Below, one piece after another: positions 54,881-63,358 of a stretch of DNA of 64,000 nucleotides. Location of the stretch: NCBI RefSeq assembly GCF_016107575.1, contig NZ_JABAST010000008.1:1-64000 (forward strand). The letters run 5' to 3'. This stretch comes from Psychrobacter faecalis. GTDB taxonomy: Bacteria; Pseudomonadota; Gammaproteobacteria; Pseudomonadales; Moraxellaceae. How positions within the stretch are numbered: the stretch's first letter is position 1; the number at the start of each line of letters is the position of its first letter. A program made the position numbers and the translations under genes. Below the pieces are notes generated by a model. That model searched no databases and was not told the origin of the DNA. It was given only the letters and a program-made list of their open reading frames with translations.

Positions 54881-56455
54881 TTAAATTTTATTTCGAGTCA
54901 TTTCACCGTTAACTAGTCTCAGGATATTGAATGGATTCTCATCCTTCAATGCTTCTGGTAATAAGCTTTGAGGATAGTTTTGATAACACACAGGGCGTAG
55001 ATAACGGTCAATTGCCAGCGTTCCGACTGAAGTGCCGCGTGCATCCGAAGTTGCAGGATAAGGCCCGCCATGAACCATTGCTTCACAGACCTCCACACCT
55101 GTTGGATAACCGTTTAATAGTAAGCGTCCGGCTTTCTCTTCTAATACAGGTACGACATCTGCGAATTCAGAAAAATCGGCTTCATCCGCAATCAAAGCTG
55201 CTGTCAGTTGGCCGTTCATGCTACTGAGTGCTTGAATCAGCTGTGCCTTATCTGTGACTTCAATGACTATCGTAGCAGGACCAAAAATCTCTTCTTGTAG
55301 CAGCTGATTGCCTGCCAGCAGTAATTCCACGTCTGCTTTAAACAATTGCGGCTGCGCTTGATCCCCTTGCTGAGTCTGCCCTGCTAAATGCTGGAACCCT
55401 TTATGCGCCATCAAATCCTCTAGACCTGATGAGTAGCTTTTTAATGTACCTGCATTCAACATGGTTTGTGCGGGTTTGGCATCGATAACAGTTGTTAATT
55501 TTTCAATGAATTGACTGTATTCAGGCGATTTAATCCCAATGATTAAACCAGGGTTGGTACAAAACTGCCCACAGCCCATTACGACAGAATCTGCTAAGTC
55601 TTGAGCAATTTCATCACCACGGTTTTTAAGTGCAGCTGGCAGCATAAGCATAGGATTGATACTGCTCATTTCGGCAAATACTGGTATGGGGTTAGGGCGC
55701 GCTGCAGCCATAGCAGCTAGGGCTTGACCACCTTTCAATGATCCTGTAAACCCTACTGCTTGTATTAATGGATGTTTTACTAGTGTTTCACCAACACGAT
55801 TACCATAAACCATATTGAAGACACCCTTGGGCATACTGGTTTTTTCTACGGCTTTTTCAATGGCTTGAGCTACTTGGTCAGCCGTTACCATATGGCCGCT
55901 ATGAGCTTTGACAACCACAGGGCAGCCTGCGGCTAAGGCAGAGGCGGTATCACCACCCGCTGTTGAAAATGCTAAAGGAAAGTTACTTGCCCCAAACACA
56001 GCAATGGGGCCCACGCCTATTTTAACTTGACGTAAATCTACACGCGGCATAGGCTCACGTTCAGGCAATGCAGTATCGATACGCGCCCCTAAATAGTCAC
56101 CGCGGCGTAGTACTTTAGCAAATAAGCGCATTTGACCACTAGTACGGCCACGCTCACCTTGTAAGCGTGCAAGTGGCAACGCTGTTTCTTGGGAAATATT
56201 TTCAAGGAAATTTTGTCCAAGCGCATCAAGCTCATCGGCAATGGCCTCAAGAAATAAAGCCCGTTGTTCAGGTGTCGTATTACGATAGCTTTTAAACGCT
56301 TTACTGGCTGCTTCGCATGCCTGATTGACTTCTTCTTCAGTGGCTTGATGAAACTCATAAGCCAAGGCTTCTCCTGTAGTCGCATTAAAGCTTTGTAAGA
56401 CTTTACTGCCCAGCGCACTGCGTTGACCTGCAATAAAATTTTGTCCGATAATCAT
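54881..56455 (-). CDS. 2-oxoglutarate semialdehyde (2,5-dioxovalerate) dehydrogenase
   Basis: It oxidises 2-oxoglutarate semialdehyde to 2-oxoglutarate, the last step of the Weimberg-type pentose-acid route. The 524-residue aldehyde dehydrogenase has FGASNFPLAFSTAGGDTASALAAGCPVVVKAH near 155-185, which is typical of this subfamily. The catalytic Glu lies in FAEMSSINP near 266 and the catalytic Cys in GCGQFCTNPG near 296. The ATG at 56455 has AAGGAGAATACT upstream. It is the third gene of the leftward operon transporter-AraD1-dehydrogenase. Confidence 0.88.
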   Translation of the reverse strand: MIIGQNFIAGQRSALGSKVLQSFNATTGEALAYEFHQATEEEVNQACEAASKAFKSYRNTTPEQRALFLEAIADELDALGQNFLENISQETALPLARLQGERGRTSGQMRLFAKVLRRGDYLGARIDTALPEREPMPRVDLRQVKIGVGPIAVFGASNFPLAFSTAGGDTASALAAGCPVVVKAHSGHMVTADQVAQAIEKAVEKTSMPKGVFNMVYGNRVGETLVKHPLIQAVGFTGSLKGGQALAAMAAARPNPIPVFAEMSSINPMLMLPAALKNRGDEIAQDLADSVVMGCGQFCTNPGLIIGIKSPEYSQFIEKLTTVIDAKPAQTMLNAGTLKSYSSGLEDLMAHKGFQHLAGQTQQGDQAQPQLFKADVELLLAGNQLLQEEIFGPATIVIEVTDKAQLIQALSSMNGQLTAALIADEADFSEFADVVPVLEEKAGRLLLNGYPTGVEVCEAMVHGGPYPATSDARGTSVGTLAIDRYLRPVCYQNYPQSLLPEALKDENPFNILRLVNGEMTRNKI

Positions 56456-56465
56456 AGTATTCTCC

Positions 56466-57464
56466 TTAGAGTGTTTTAACTGAACCGATCGGTAGTTCAG
56501 GTTGAGTATGTGCAATCGTATTTTTTAGAGACTGGCCAAATTCTTTCATCTCAATTTCGAATTCGTCACCCACTTGGGTTTGTATACCGTCTGCAAATGA
56601 CAGCGTCGCCGTACCAAAATAATGAATATGCACATCACCTGGTTTTAAGAATTGCTGATATTTAAAATGGTGGTATTCAAGATTGGTTAGGCTATGACAC
56701 ATATTGTCTTCACCTGATAAAAATTCTTTTTCCCAAATCACGTCACCCTCACGGCGTAGGCGGCTGGTGCCGACCAAATGTTTTGGTAGATCGCCTGTGC
56801 GTAACTCTGGTCCATAACTGCAGAAACGTAATTTAGAGTGTGCAAGATACAAATAGTTTTGACGTTCTACTATGTGATCAGAAAATTCATTACCAATGGC
56901 AAAGCCAATTCGATAAGGTTTTGAATCTGGGCCAATCACATATAAACCGGCAATTTCAGGCTCTTCTCCGCCATCTTCTGCAAAGTTAGGTAAGGGTAGG
57001 TCTGCACCAGGACGGACCACAATAGAACCGTCCCCTTTATAGAACCATTCAGGTTGTGCGCCCACTTCACCCTCGGCGGGTTTGCCCTTTTCAATACCCA
57101 ATTGAAATATACGCATGGTGTCGGTCACTGAGGCGGTATCCGTTGCGTTCTGCTGATGCATTTTGTCACGAGTAGAGGCGGAGCCTAGGTGGGTCAAACC
57201 CGTACCTGATACAAAACAATGCGCGGTATCTGGATGATCTAAAGGAGGGAGTACCTGTAGATTTTCCAGTAGCTGTGCGTAGTTATAGTTCTCAGAGGCA
57301 AATCCTAACTGTTCGATCTGTTGCTCTAAGCTCAATTTATTTTCGATCGCCATTAATGCCAAGTCTCGAACTGTTTCAACCTGGTTGACTGGTTTGACAG
57401 TATTATTTTCGACAATGCCAACCGCACGGTGACTGTCTTGAGTTTCAAATTGAATGATGTTCAT
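56466..57464 (-). CDS. AraD1/GguC-type FAH-family 2-keto-3-deoxy-pentonate dehydratase
   Basis: The 332-residue protein belongs to the AraD1 (GguC) branch of the fumarylacetoacetate-hydrolase superfamily. Features include CFVSGTGLTHLGSA near residue 85, GAQPEWFYKGDGS near 135 and GNEFSDHIVERQNYLYLAHSKLR near 188. A likely role is dehydrating 2-keto-3-deoxy-L-arabonate (or a stereoisomer) to 2-oxoglutarate semialdehyde, the substrate of the adjacent dehydrogenase. The ATG at 57464 has AAGGA upstream. Neighbours support the pathway assignment; the exact sugar acid is not determined. Confidence 0.82.
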   Translation of the reverse strand: MNIIQFETQDSHRAVGIVENNTVKPVNQVETVRDLALMAIENKLSLEQQIEQLGFASENYNYAQLLENLQVLPPLDHPDTAHCFVSGTGLTHLGSASTRDKMHQQNATDTASVTDTMRIFQLGIEKGKPAEGEVGAQPEWFYKGDGSIVVRPGADLPLPNFAEDGGEEPEIAGLYVIGPDSKPYRIGFAIGNEFSDHIVERQNYLYLAHSKLRFCSYGPELRTGDLPKHLVGTSRLRREGDVIWEKEFLSGEDNMCHSLTNLEYHHFKYQQFLKPGDVHIHYFGTATLSFADGIQTQVGDEFEIEMKEFGQSLKNTIAHTQPELPIGSVKTL

Positions 57465-57475
57465 AATCAATGTCC

Positions 57476-58783
57476 TTAGTATGCTTGTTCGCTAATATTT
57501 ATTTTTTGAGTTTTCTTTTTTTCAAATTTGGCATAGACGAGATAGGTGAGGAGTAAACCAAACACCATAACCACAGAGAGGAAATACAAGCCTGCGGCCA
57601 TGTGGCCTGTGTATTCCTTCAATAAGCCAATGCCATAAGGTCCCAAATAACCGCCCAAGTTACCTACAGAGTTGATCAACGCAATACCAGCTGCCGCACT
57701 GCTGCCTGTTAAGAAGCGGCCCGGTAGTGTCCAAAAAACAGCCGTTGTTGAAAACAAGCAAAAAGCGACAGTAGATAGGGCAACTAACTGCAAGACAGGA
57801 GAGGTGAGCCAAGCACTTAAGAACATGGCAAAAGCACCTACCGCATAAAGAAAACCAAGATGCCCATAACGATCATTTAAACGGTCACTACTGCGCGGAA
57901 TAATTAAAAGTCCGACGACACCAAAAAGATAAGGAATACTCGATAAAAAGCCAACTCGTAAATCGCTGCCACCACCAAACTGCTTGATAATAGTGGGTAG
58001 CCATAAATTTAAGCCATAAATACTCAAGGTAACAGGCAGGTAATACAGTGCAAGAAGTAATACACGTTTGTCTTTTAACGCATGTAAAGGATTGGCATGC
58101 CTTGTTTGCTCATACTCAGATTCATCTTTAACCAATTCACTTTGCAGCCAGTTTTTTTGCTCTGCGGTTAACCAGTTGGCGGTTTTGATATCATCTGGCA
58201 AATACAAATAAGTCGGTAGAGCCAAGAGAACAGCAGGTAAGCCGACGGCTATAAACAACCACTGCCAGCCATGCATGTTTGCCATCCCATCCATACCTAG
58301 TAAAGCACCAGATAACGGGCCTGCAATTACCATTGCAATAGGCTGCGATAGAACGAACATCCCCATGATTTTTCCGCGGTGACGGACTGGGAACCATTGG
58401 GTAATCAGATATAAGACACCAGGAAAAAAACCTGCCTCAGCAACACCGAGCAAGAACCTAAGTGCGTAAAAGCTCTTAGGGCCTTGTATGAGCGCCATCG
58501 CCATGGTAATCAAACCCCATGTCAATAAAATGCGAGTGAACCACTTACGCGCCCCAAACTTGGCTAAAAGTAAGTTACTTGGCACTTCAAACATGAAGTA
58601 ACCAATAAAGAATAAGCCTGCGCCAAATCCATAAGCAGCGTCACCTATACCAACATCAGCGCCCATATGTAGATGGGCAAAGCCGACTGCACCGCGATCA
58701 ATATAAGCGACCACATAAAGCAAAATCAATGCAGGGATTAATTTGTAGGTCACTTTTCGTATAACGTTCTTTTCGAAATCCAT
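57476..58783 (-). CDS. MFS transporter, anion:cation symporter (ACS) family, probable sugar-acid importer
   Basis: The 435-residue protein has 12 predicted helices. The first segment is RKVTYKLIPALILLYVVAYIDRGAVGFAHLHM, the ACS-family signature at the first helix, followed by FEVPSNLLLAKFGARKWFTRILLTWG. ACS members carry galactonate, glucarate, tartrate and similar acids. It is the first gene of the leftward operon; GGAG precedes the ATG at 58783. It probably imports the aldonate used by the neighbouring enzymes. Confidence 0.88.
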   Translation of the reverse strand: MDFEKNVIRKVTYKLIPALILLYVVAYIDRGAVGFAHLHMGADVGIGDAAYGFGAGLFFIGYFMFEVPSNLLLAKFGARKWFTRILLTWGLITMAMALIQGPKSFYALRFLLGVAEAGFFPGVLYLITQWFPVRHRGKIMGMFVLSQPIAMVIAGPLSGALLGMDGMANMHGWQWLFIAVGLPAVLLALPTYLYLPDDIKTANWLTAEQKNWLQSELVKDESEYEQTRHANPLHALKDKRVLLLALYYLPVTLSIYGLNLWLPTIIKQFGGGSDLRVGFLSSIPYLFGVVGLLIIPRSSDRLNDRYGHLGFLYAVGAFAMFLSAWLTSPVLQLVALSTVAFCLFSTTAVFWTLPGRFLTGSSAAAGIALINSVGNLGGYLGPYGIGLLKEYTGHMAAGLYFLSVVMVFGLLLTYLVYAKFEKKKTQKINISEQAY

Positions 58784-58999
58784 ATCCGACTCCACGTTCC
58801 ATGTGGTAATTCTCAAGCACCACGCCAAAGAGAAATTATCTGTAATTAAATGCGTTATCAGTAGATAACTGGAATAATGTATAAAAGCTTTAACTAAAAT
58901 ATAGTAATACTATTTAAATATCAACCCTTTTAAAAAGATAGATTTTAGTGTATTTTGATTATTATTGTTTAAATAGTAATACTATATAAGGATATAGAC
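58784..58999. promoter_or_regulatory. Divergent control region with two inverted operator copies
   Basis: Two 19-bp sites, 58900-58918 and 58968-58986, are inverted copies of one another and agree at all but the central base. Each holds the 13-bp palindrome ATAGTA-A-TACTAT (58901-58913 and 58973-58985). Their centres are 72 bp apart. The right copy ends 14 bp before the dehydratase ATG and overlaps its leader; the left one lies 118 bp from the transporter start. They are the natural targets for the GntR regulator encoded at 60835. Confidence 0.7.
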
Positions 59000-60733
59000 A
59001 TGTCAAAAAAGAAGCCACTACGTTCAACAGCTTGGTTTGGAACAGCTGATAAAAATGGATTTATGTACCGTAGTTGGATGAAGAATCAAGGCATTCCAGA
59101 TCATGAGTTTGATGGCAGACCCATTATTGGTATTTGTAATACTTGGTCAGAACTGACACCTTGTAATGCACATTTTCGCAAAATTGCTGAGCATGTGAAA
59201 AAAGGAATTTTAGAAGCGGGTGGTTATCCTGTTGAATTCCCTGTTTTCTCCAACGGGGAATCCAACCTACGTCCAACGGCGATGCTGACGCGTAATTTGG
59301 CAAGTATGGATGTAGAAGAAGCGATTCGCGGTAACCCTATGGATGGTGTCGTGCTGTTAACAGGCTGTGATAAAACCACACCCGCCTTATTAATGGGCGC
59401 AGCCAGTTGTGATGTTCCTGCAATTGTCGTCACAGGTGGGCCCATGCTAAACGGCAAACATAAAGGAAAAGATATTGGCGCTGGCACCATCGTCTGGCAA
59501 ATGCACGAAGAGCTAAAAGCTGGCAAAATTGATCTCAATGAATTTTTATCTGCAGAATCGGGCATGTCGCGCTCAGCGGGTACGTGTAATACGATGGGTA
59601 CGGCCTCTACAATGGCTTGTATGGCTGAAGCACTAGGTACTTCTTTACCGCACAATGCCGCTATTCCAGCAGTGGATTCGCGGCGTTATGTTTTGGCGCA
59701 CTTATCAGGTATGCGTATTGTCGATATGGTCAAAGAAGATCTGACGTTATCCAAAATTTTAACCAAAGAAGCGTTTGAAAATGCGATTAAAGTCAATGCC
59801 GCAATTGGCGGTTCAACCAATGCTGTCATTCATTTAAAAGCCATTGCTGGGCGTATTGGTGTTGATTTAGAGCTAGAGGATTGGAATCGTGTTGGTCGCG
59901 GTATGCCTACCATTGTTGATTTGCAGCCATCAGGTCGATTTTTGATGGAAGAATTTTATTATAGCGGTGGCTTACCTGCGGTACTGCGCCGTATGGGTGA
60001 GCACAATCTGCTACCACATCCGCAAGCACTGACTGTGAATGGACAAAGCATTTGGGAGAATTGCAAAAGCTCGCCTATCTATAATGATGAAGTCATCCGT
60101 CAAGTGGACAATCCCCTGAGTAAAGATGGCGGTATGTGTATCTTACATGGCAACCTAGCACCGAAAGGAGCTGTGCTCAAACCGTCCGCCGCGTCAGCAG
60201 AATTGATGAAACATCGTGGTCGTGCCGTGGTGTTTGAAGACCTTGATGACTATAAAGCACGTATTGTAGATCCAAATTTGGATGTCGATGAAACTTGCAT
60301 TTTGGTACTAAAAAATGCAGGACCTAAAGGGTATCCGGGTATGGCTGAAGTCGGTAATATGGGATTGCCGCCCAAATTGTTAGAAAAAGGGATCACAGAT
60401 ATGCTGAGAATTTCTGATGCTCGCATGAGTGGTACGGCGTATGGAAGCGTGGTATTACACGTGGCACCAGAAGCCCGCGCAGGGGGGCCATTGGCTGCGG
60501 TACAAAACGGTGATTTTATTGAACTTGATGCATATGCAGGCAAATTGCACTTAGATGTTAGCGATGAAGAGCTACAGCAACGCTTAGCTAGTTTACCAGA
60601 GCCACCTAAACCTAACTTTATTGGTGGGTATCGTGAACTCTATGTCAAGCATGTACTGCAAGCTGATGAAGGCTGCGATTTCGATTTTCTTGTCGGCTGT
60701 CGCGGTTCTGAGGTTCCTCGTCATTCACACTAA
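59000..60733 (+). CDS. IlvD/Edd-family sugar-acid dehydratase (L-arabinonate dehydratase type)
   Basis: This 577-residue iron-sulfur dehydratase removes water from an aldonic acid to give a 2-keto-3-deoxy acid. Cluster-ligand cysteines are C46 (GICNTW), C123 (TGCDKT) and C196 (AGTCNTMG). The start RSTAWFGTADKNGFMYRSWM separates pentonate-type members from dihydroxy-acid dehydratase IlvD. With AraD1 and the semialdehyde dehydrogenase it completes a route from pentonate to 2-oxoglutarate. A ribosome site (AAGGATAT) precedes the ATG. D-xylonate, L-arabinonate or related substrates are possible. Confidence 0.87.
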   Translation: MSKKKPLRSTAWFGTADKNGFMYRSWMKNQGIPDHEFDGRPIIGICNTWSELTPCNAHFRKIAEHVKKGILEAGGYPVEFPVFSNGESNLRPTAMLTRNLASMDVEEAIRGNPMDGVVLLTGCDKTTPALLMGAASCDVPAIVVTGGPMLNGKHKGKDIGAGTIVWQMHEELKAGKIDLNEFLSAESGMSRSAGTCNTMGTASTMACMAEALGTSLPHNAAIPAVDSRRYVLAHLSGMRIVDMVKEDLTLSKILTKEAFENAIKVNAAIGGSTNAVIHLKAIAGRIGVDLELEDWNRVGRGMPTIVDLQPSGRFLMEEFYYSGGLPAVLRRMGEHNLLPHPQALTVNGQSIWENCKSSPIYNDEVIRQVDNPLSKDGGMCILHGNLAPKGAVLKPSAASAELMKHRGRAVVFEDLDDYKARIVDPNLDVDETCILVLKNAGPKGYPGMAEVGNMGLPPKLLEKGITDMLRISDARMSGTAYGSVVLHVAPEARAGGPLAAVQNGDFIELDAYAGKLHLDVSDEELQQRLASLPEPPKPNFIGGYRELYVKHVLQADEGCDFDFLVGCRGSEVPRHSH

Positions 60734-60765
60734 TTTACTCAAATATTCGCACTGGTTTATGCAAA

Positions 60766-60799
60766 ATACAAGACCTTGTTAATTGATAAGGTCTTGTAT
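60766..60799 (+). terminator. Hairpin after the dehydratase gene
   Basis: The arms ATACAAGACCTT (60766-60777) and AAGGTCTTGTAT (60788-60799) are perfect 12-bp reverse complements with a 10-nt loop. No T-run follows, so termination may be partial, leaving some read-through into the regulator gene 35 bp on. Confidence 0.6.
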
Positions 60800-60834
60800 A
60801 ACATACTAGTGTCAAATATGAGTAACGATAAGAT

Positions 60835-61551
60835 ATGAGCACTGCCGACTACAAGAACCCTGTCCCAAGCAAAAGCCAACATGCATTAATGGTTCAACAA
60901 TTAGGTCTAAAAATTATTTCTGGCGAATTTCCTGAAAATGAAAAATTACCTTCCTCAGCTGAGTTGTGTGAGGAGTTTCAGGTCAGTCGTCCTGTCTCTC
61001 GTGAAGCTATACGGGTACTGAACTCTAAGGGCCTGACGTACTCACGTCCAAAAGTCGGTACGGTCGTACGGCCAAAGGATGAATGGCACTTACTCGATCC
61101 AGATGTGCTTTTTTGGTTGATTCAGTCCACACCAGAAAATGATTTTTTTAAAACCCTGTCGACCGTTCGACGTGTTTTAGAGCCTGAAATGGCCTATATC
61201 GCTGCTAGTACCGCAACCGATGACGATATTGCACAGATCAAAAAAGCGTACGATGGCATGGAGAAGGCTACGAGTGCGGAAGAATTTATGCAACCTGACA
61301 TAGATTTCCATCTTGCCATTGCAAAGGCCACGCATAATGACCTACTTGCTTATATGTCGAGAATGCTGGTATTACCTCTACAGCAATCTATTCAGTTGAC
61401 CAGCCTAAGACCTAACTTACAAACGCATTCATTACCAAGACACAAAGCTATCTTAACGGCAATCGAGAGTAAAGATCCTCTATCAGCAAGACTTGCTTCT
61501 TTAGTGCAATTGGATGATACCAACGTGGCCTATACCTTAATCGAAAAGTAA
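60835..61551 (+). CDS. GntR/FadR-family (FCD) transcription regulator
   Basis: The 238-residue protein has a winged helix-turn-helix at about 15-80 (LPSSAELCEEFQVSRPVSREAIRVL) and an FCD ligand domain at about 100-230. The metal-binding residues of the FCD domain can be seen in DIDFHLAIAKATHND. FCD regulators of sugar acids are usually repressors released by the pathway substrate or a 2-keto-3-deoxy intermediate. It is downstream of the dehydratase in the same direction, with likely operators in the 58784-58999 region. Confidence 0.88.
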   Translation: MSTADYKNPVPSKSQHALMVQQLGLKIISGEFPENEKLPSSAELCEEFQVSRPVSREAIRVLNSKGLTYSRPKVGTVVRPKDEWHLLDPDVLFWLIQSTPENDFFKTLSTVRRVLEPEMAYIAASTATDDDIAQIKKAYDGMEKATSAEEFMQPDIDFHLAIAKATHNDLLAYMSRMLVLPLQQSIQLTSLRPNLQTHSLPRHKAILTAIESKDPLSARLASLVQLDDTNVAYTLIEK

Positions 61552-61813
61552 TCTTCAGTATTCACTGAGCGATAAGATACCTATCAAGTAAAATCCATCT
61601 ACATACTTTTATTTCTGTATAGGTATACAGCCTTCTGTTCTCATCATTGAGTATCTATAATAGTAATATAACCAACTTTCTGCTTGCTATTTGAAATCCT
61701 TCGTTCGCTATATAACCTTCCTGAACTGATTTCAAAACAATGACACCTCAGACCCTGCTATCATTACACCACTATAACAACCAGAAATTTTCCAGCGCGT
61801 TAAGGAATAACCA

Positions 61814-63358
61814 ATGCCTGCCAGTACCACTAATAATATTAGCAAAATCAACCAAGACGACATCAATAAAGCCGTATGGAATGCCTGTGACACGTTTCGC
61901 GGGGTCATCAGCGCCGATACGTATAAAGACTTTATCTTAACCATGCTGTTCCTAAAGTACCTATCTGATGTCTATCGCGATGAGTACAACAAGCTGGTCG
62001 AGCAGTTTGGCGGCTCTGGTAACGAGAACCCTGAGCTGATCCATGCCATGATGTCCAAGCAGCGTTTTGTACTGCCTGAGGGTGCAAGCTTTTGGGACTT
62101 GTATGAGCAGCGCCATCAGCCAGGCAACGGTCAACGTATTGACGAAGCGCTACATGCGATTGAAGAAGCCAACGGCACCAAGCTCAAAAACGTTTTCCAA
62201 GACATCAGCTTTAACACGGATAAACTCGGTCAAGAAAAGCAAAAGAACGAGCTACTACGCCATCTATTAGAAGACTTTGGCAAAGAGATCCTCAACCTAA
62301 GCGTTGAGCGAGTCGGTAGCCTTGATGTTATTGGTAATGCCTACGAGTTCTTAATCAAGCACTTTGCCGCCAGTAGCGGCGCGACGGCTGGCGAATTCTA
62401 TACGCCACCCGAAGTATCTAATTTATTAGCCACTATCCTTGAGCCTGTCGAAGGCGATGAAATCTGTGATCCTGCTTGTGGTTCAGGGTCGCTACTCATT
62501 AAGTGCGGGGCGATGGTACGCAAAAACTCAAATTCTAAGAAGTACGCGTTATACGGTCAAGAAGCCATTGGCTCGACATGGGCACTGGCCAAGATGAATA
62601 TGTTCCTACACGGTGAGGACAACCACCGAATCGAGTGGGGCGATACCATCCGTAATCCGCTGCTACTGGGCAGTGACGGTCACTTACTCCAGTTCGATGT
62701 GGTCACCGCCAACCCGCCGTTTTCACTGGATAAATGGGGTCATGAAGATGCCAACAGCGATCCCTATGGTCGCTTTCATCGCGGTGTACCGCCCAAGACC
62801 AAGGGTGACTATGCTTTTATCAGTCATATGATTGAAACGCTTAAAGCGAGCACTGGTCGTATGGGTGTGGTCGTACCGCATGGCGTGCTGTTCCGTGCGT
62901 CGTCTGAGGGCAAAATCCGTCAACAACTTATTGAAGAAAACCTACTTGATACGGTGATTGGCTTGCCAGAAAAACTGTTCTTTGGGACGGGTATTCCAGC
63001 TGCTATTTTGTTGTTTAAAAAGAATAAAACCGATGACACGGTGTTATTCATCGATGCCAGCAATGAGTTCAAATCAGGTAAAAACCAAAACCAGCTCACT
63101 GAGGACAATATTGCCAAAGTCATTGAGACCTATAAAGCGCGGGAAAGCGTTGATAAATACGCCTACCTTGCAACCTTCGATGAAATTAAAGAAAACAACT
63201 TTAATCTAAATATCCCACGCTATGTCGATACCTTTGAAGAGGAGGCGGAGATTGATTTGGAGGCGGTTCGTGCTGAGCGTTTGGCGCTTAAAGCCGAATT
63301 AAACCTGTTAGAGGATGAGATGGCAGGATATTTGAAGGAGTTGGGTTATGGTGCCTAA
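61814..63358 (+). CDS. hsdM: Type I restriction-modification methyltransferase subunit HsdM
   Basis: It methylates adenine in the type I recognition site, guided by HsdS. The 514-residue protein has the N-terminal helical HsdM domain (about 10-160), GEFYTPPEVSNLL near 195, the SAM motif DPACGSGSLL near 219 and the catalytic NPPF near 298. AAGGAAT precedes the ATG. It overlaps hsdS by 11 bp. All motifs are intact. The 262 bp before it (61552-61813) show no gene. Confidence 0.95.
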   Translation: MPASTTNNISKINQDDINKAVWNACDTFRGVISADTYKDFILTMLFLKYLSDVYRDEYNKLVEQFGGSGNENPELIHAMMSKQRFVLPEGASFWDLYEQRHQPGNGQRIDEALHAIEEANGTKLKNVFQDISFNTDKLGQEKQKNELLRHLLEDFGKEILNLSVERVGSLDVIGNAYEFLIKHFAASSGATAGEFYTPPEVSNLLATILEPVEGDEICDPACGSGSLLIKCGAMVRKNSNSKKYALYGQEAIGSTWALAKMNMFLHGEDNHRIEWGDTIRNPLLLGSDGHLLQFDVVTANPPFSLDKWGHEDANSDPYGRFHRGVPPKTKGDYAFISHMIETLKASTGRMGVVVPHGVLFRASSEGKIRQQLIEENLLDTVIGLPEKLFFGTGIPAAILLFKKNKTDDTVLFIDASNEFKSGKNQNQLTEDNIAKVIETYKARESVDKYAYLATFDEIKENNFNLNIPRYVDTFEEEAEIDLEAVRAERLALKAELNLLEDEMAGYLKELGYGA

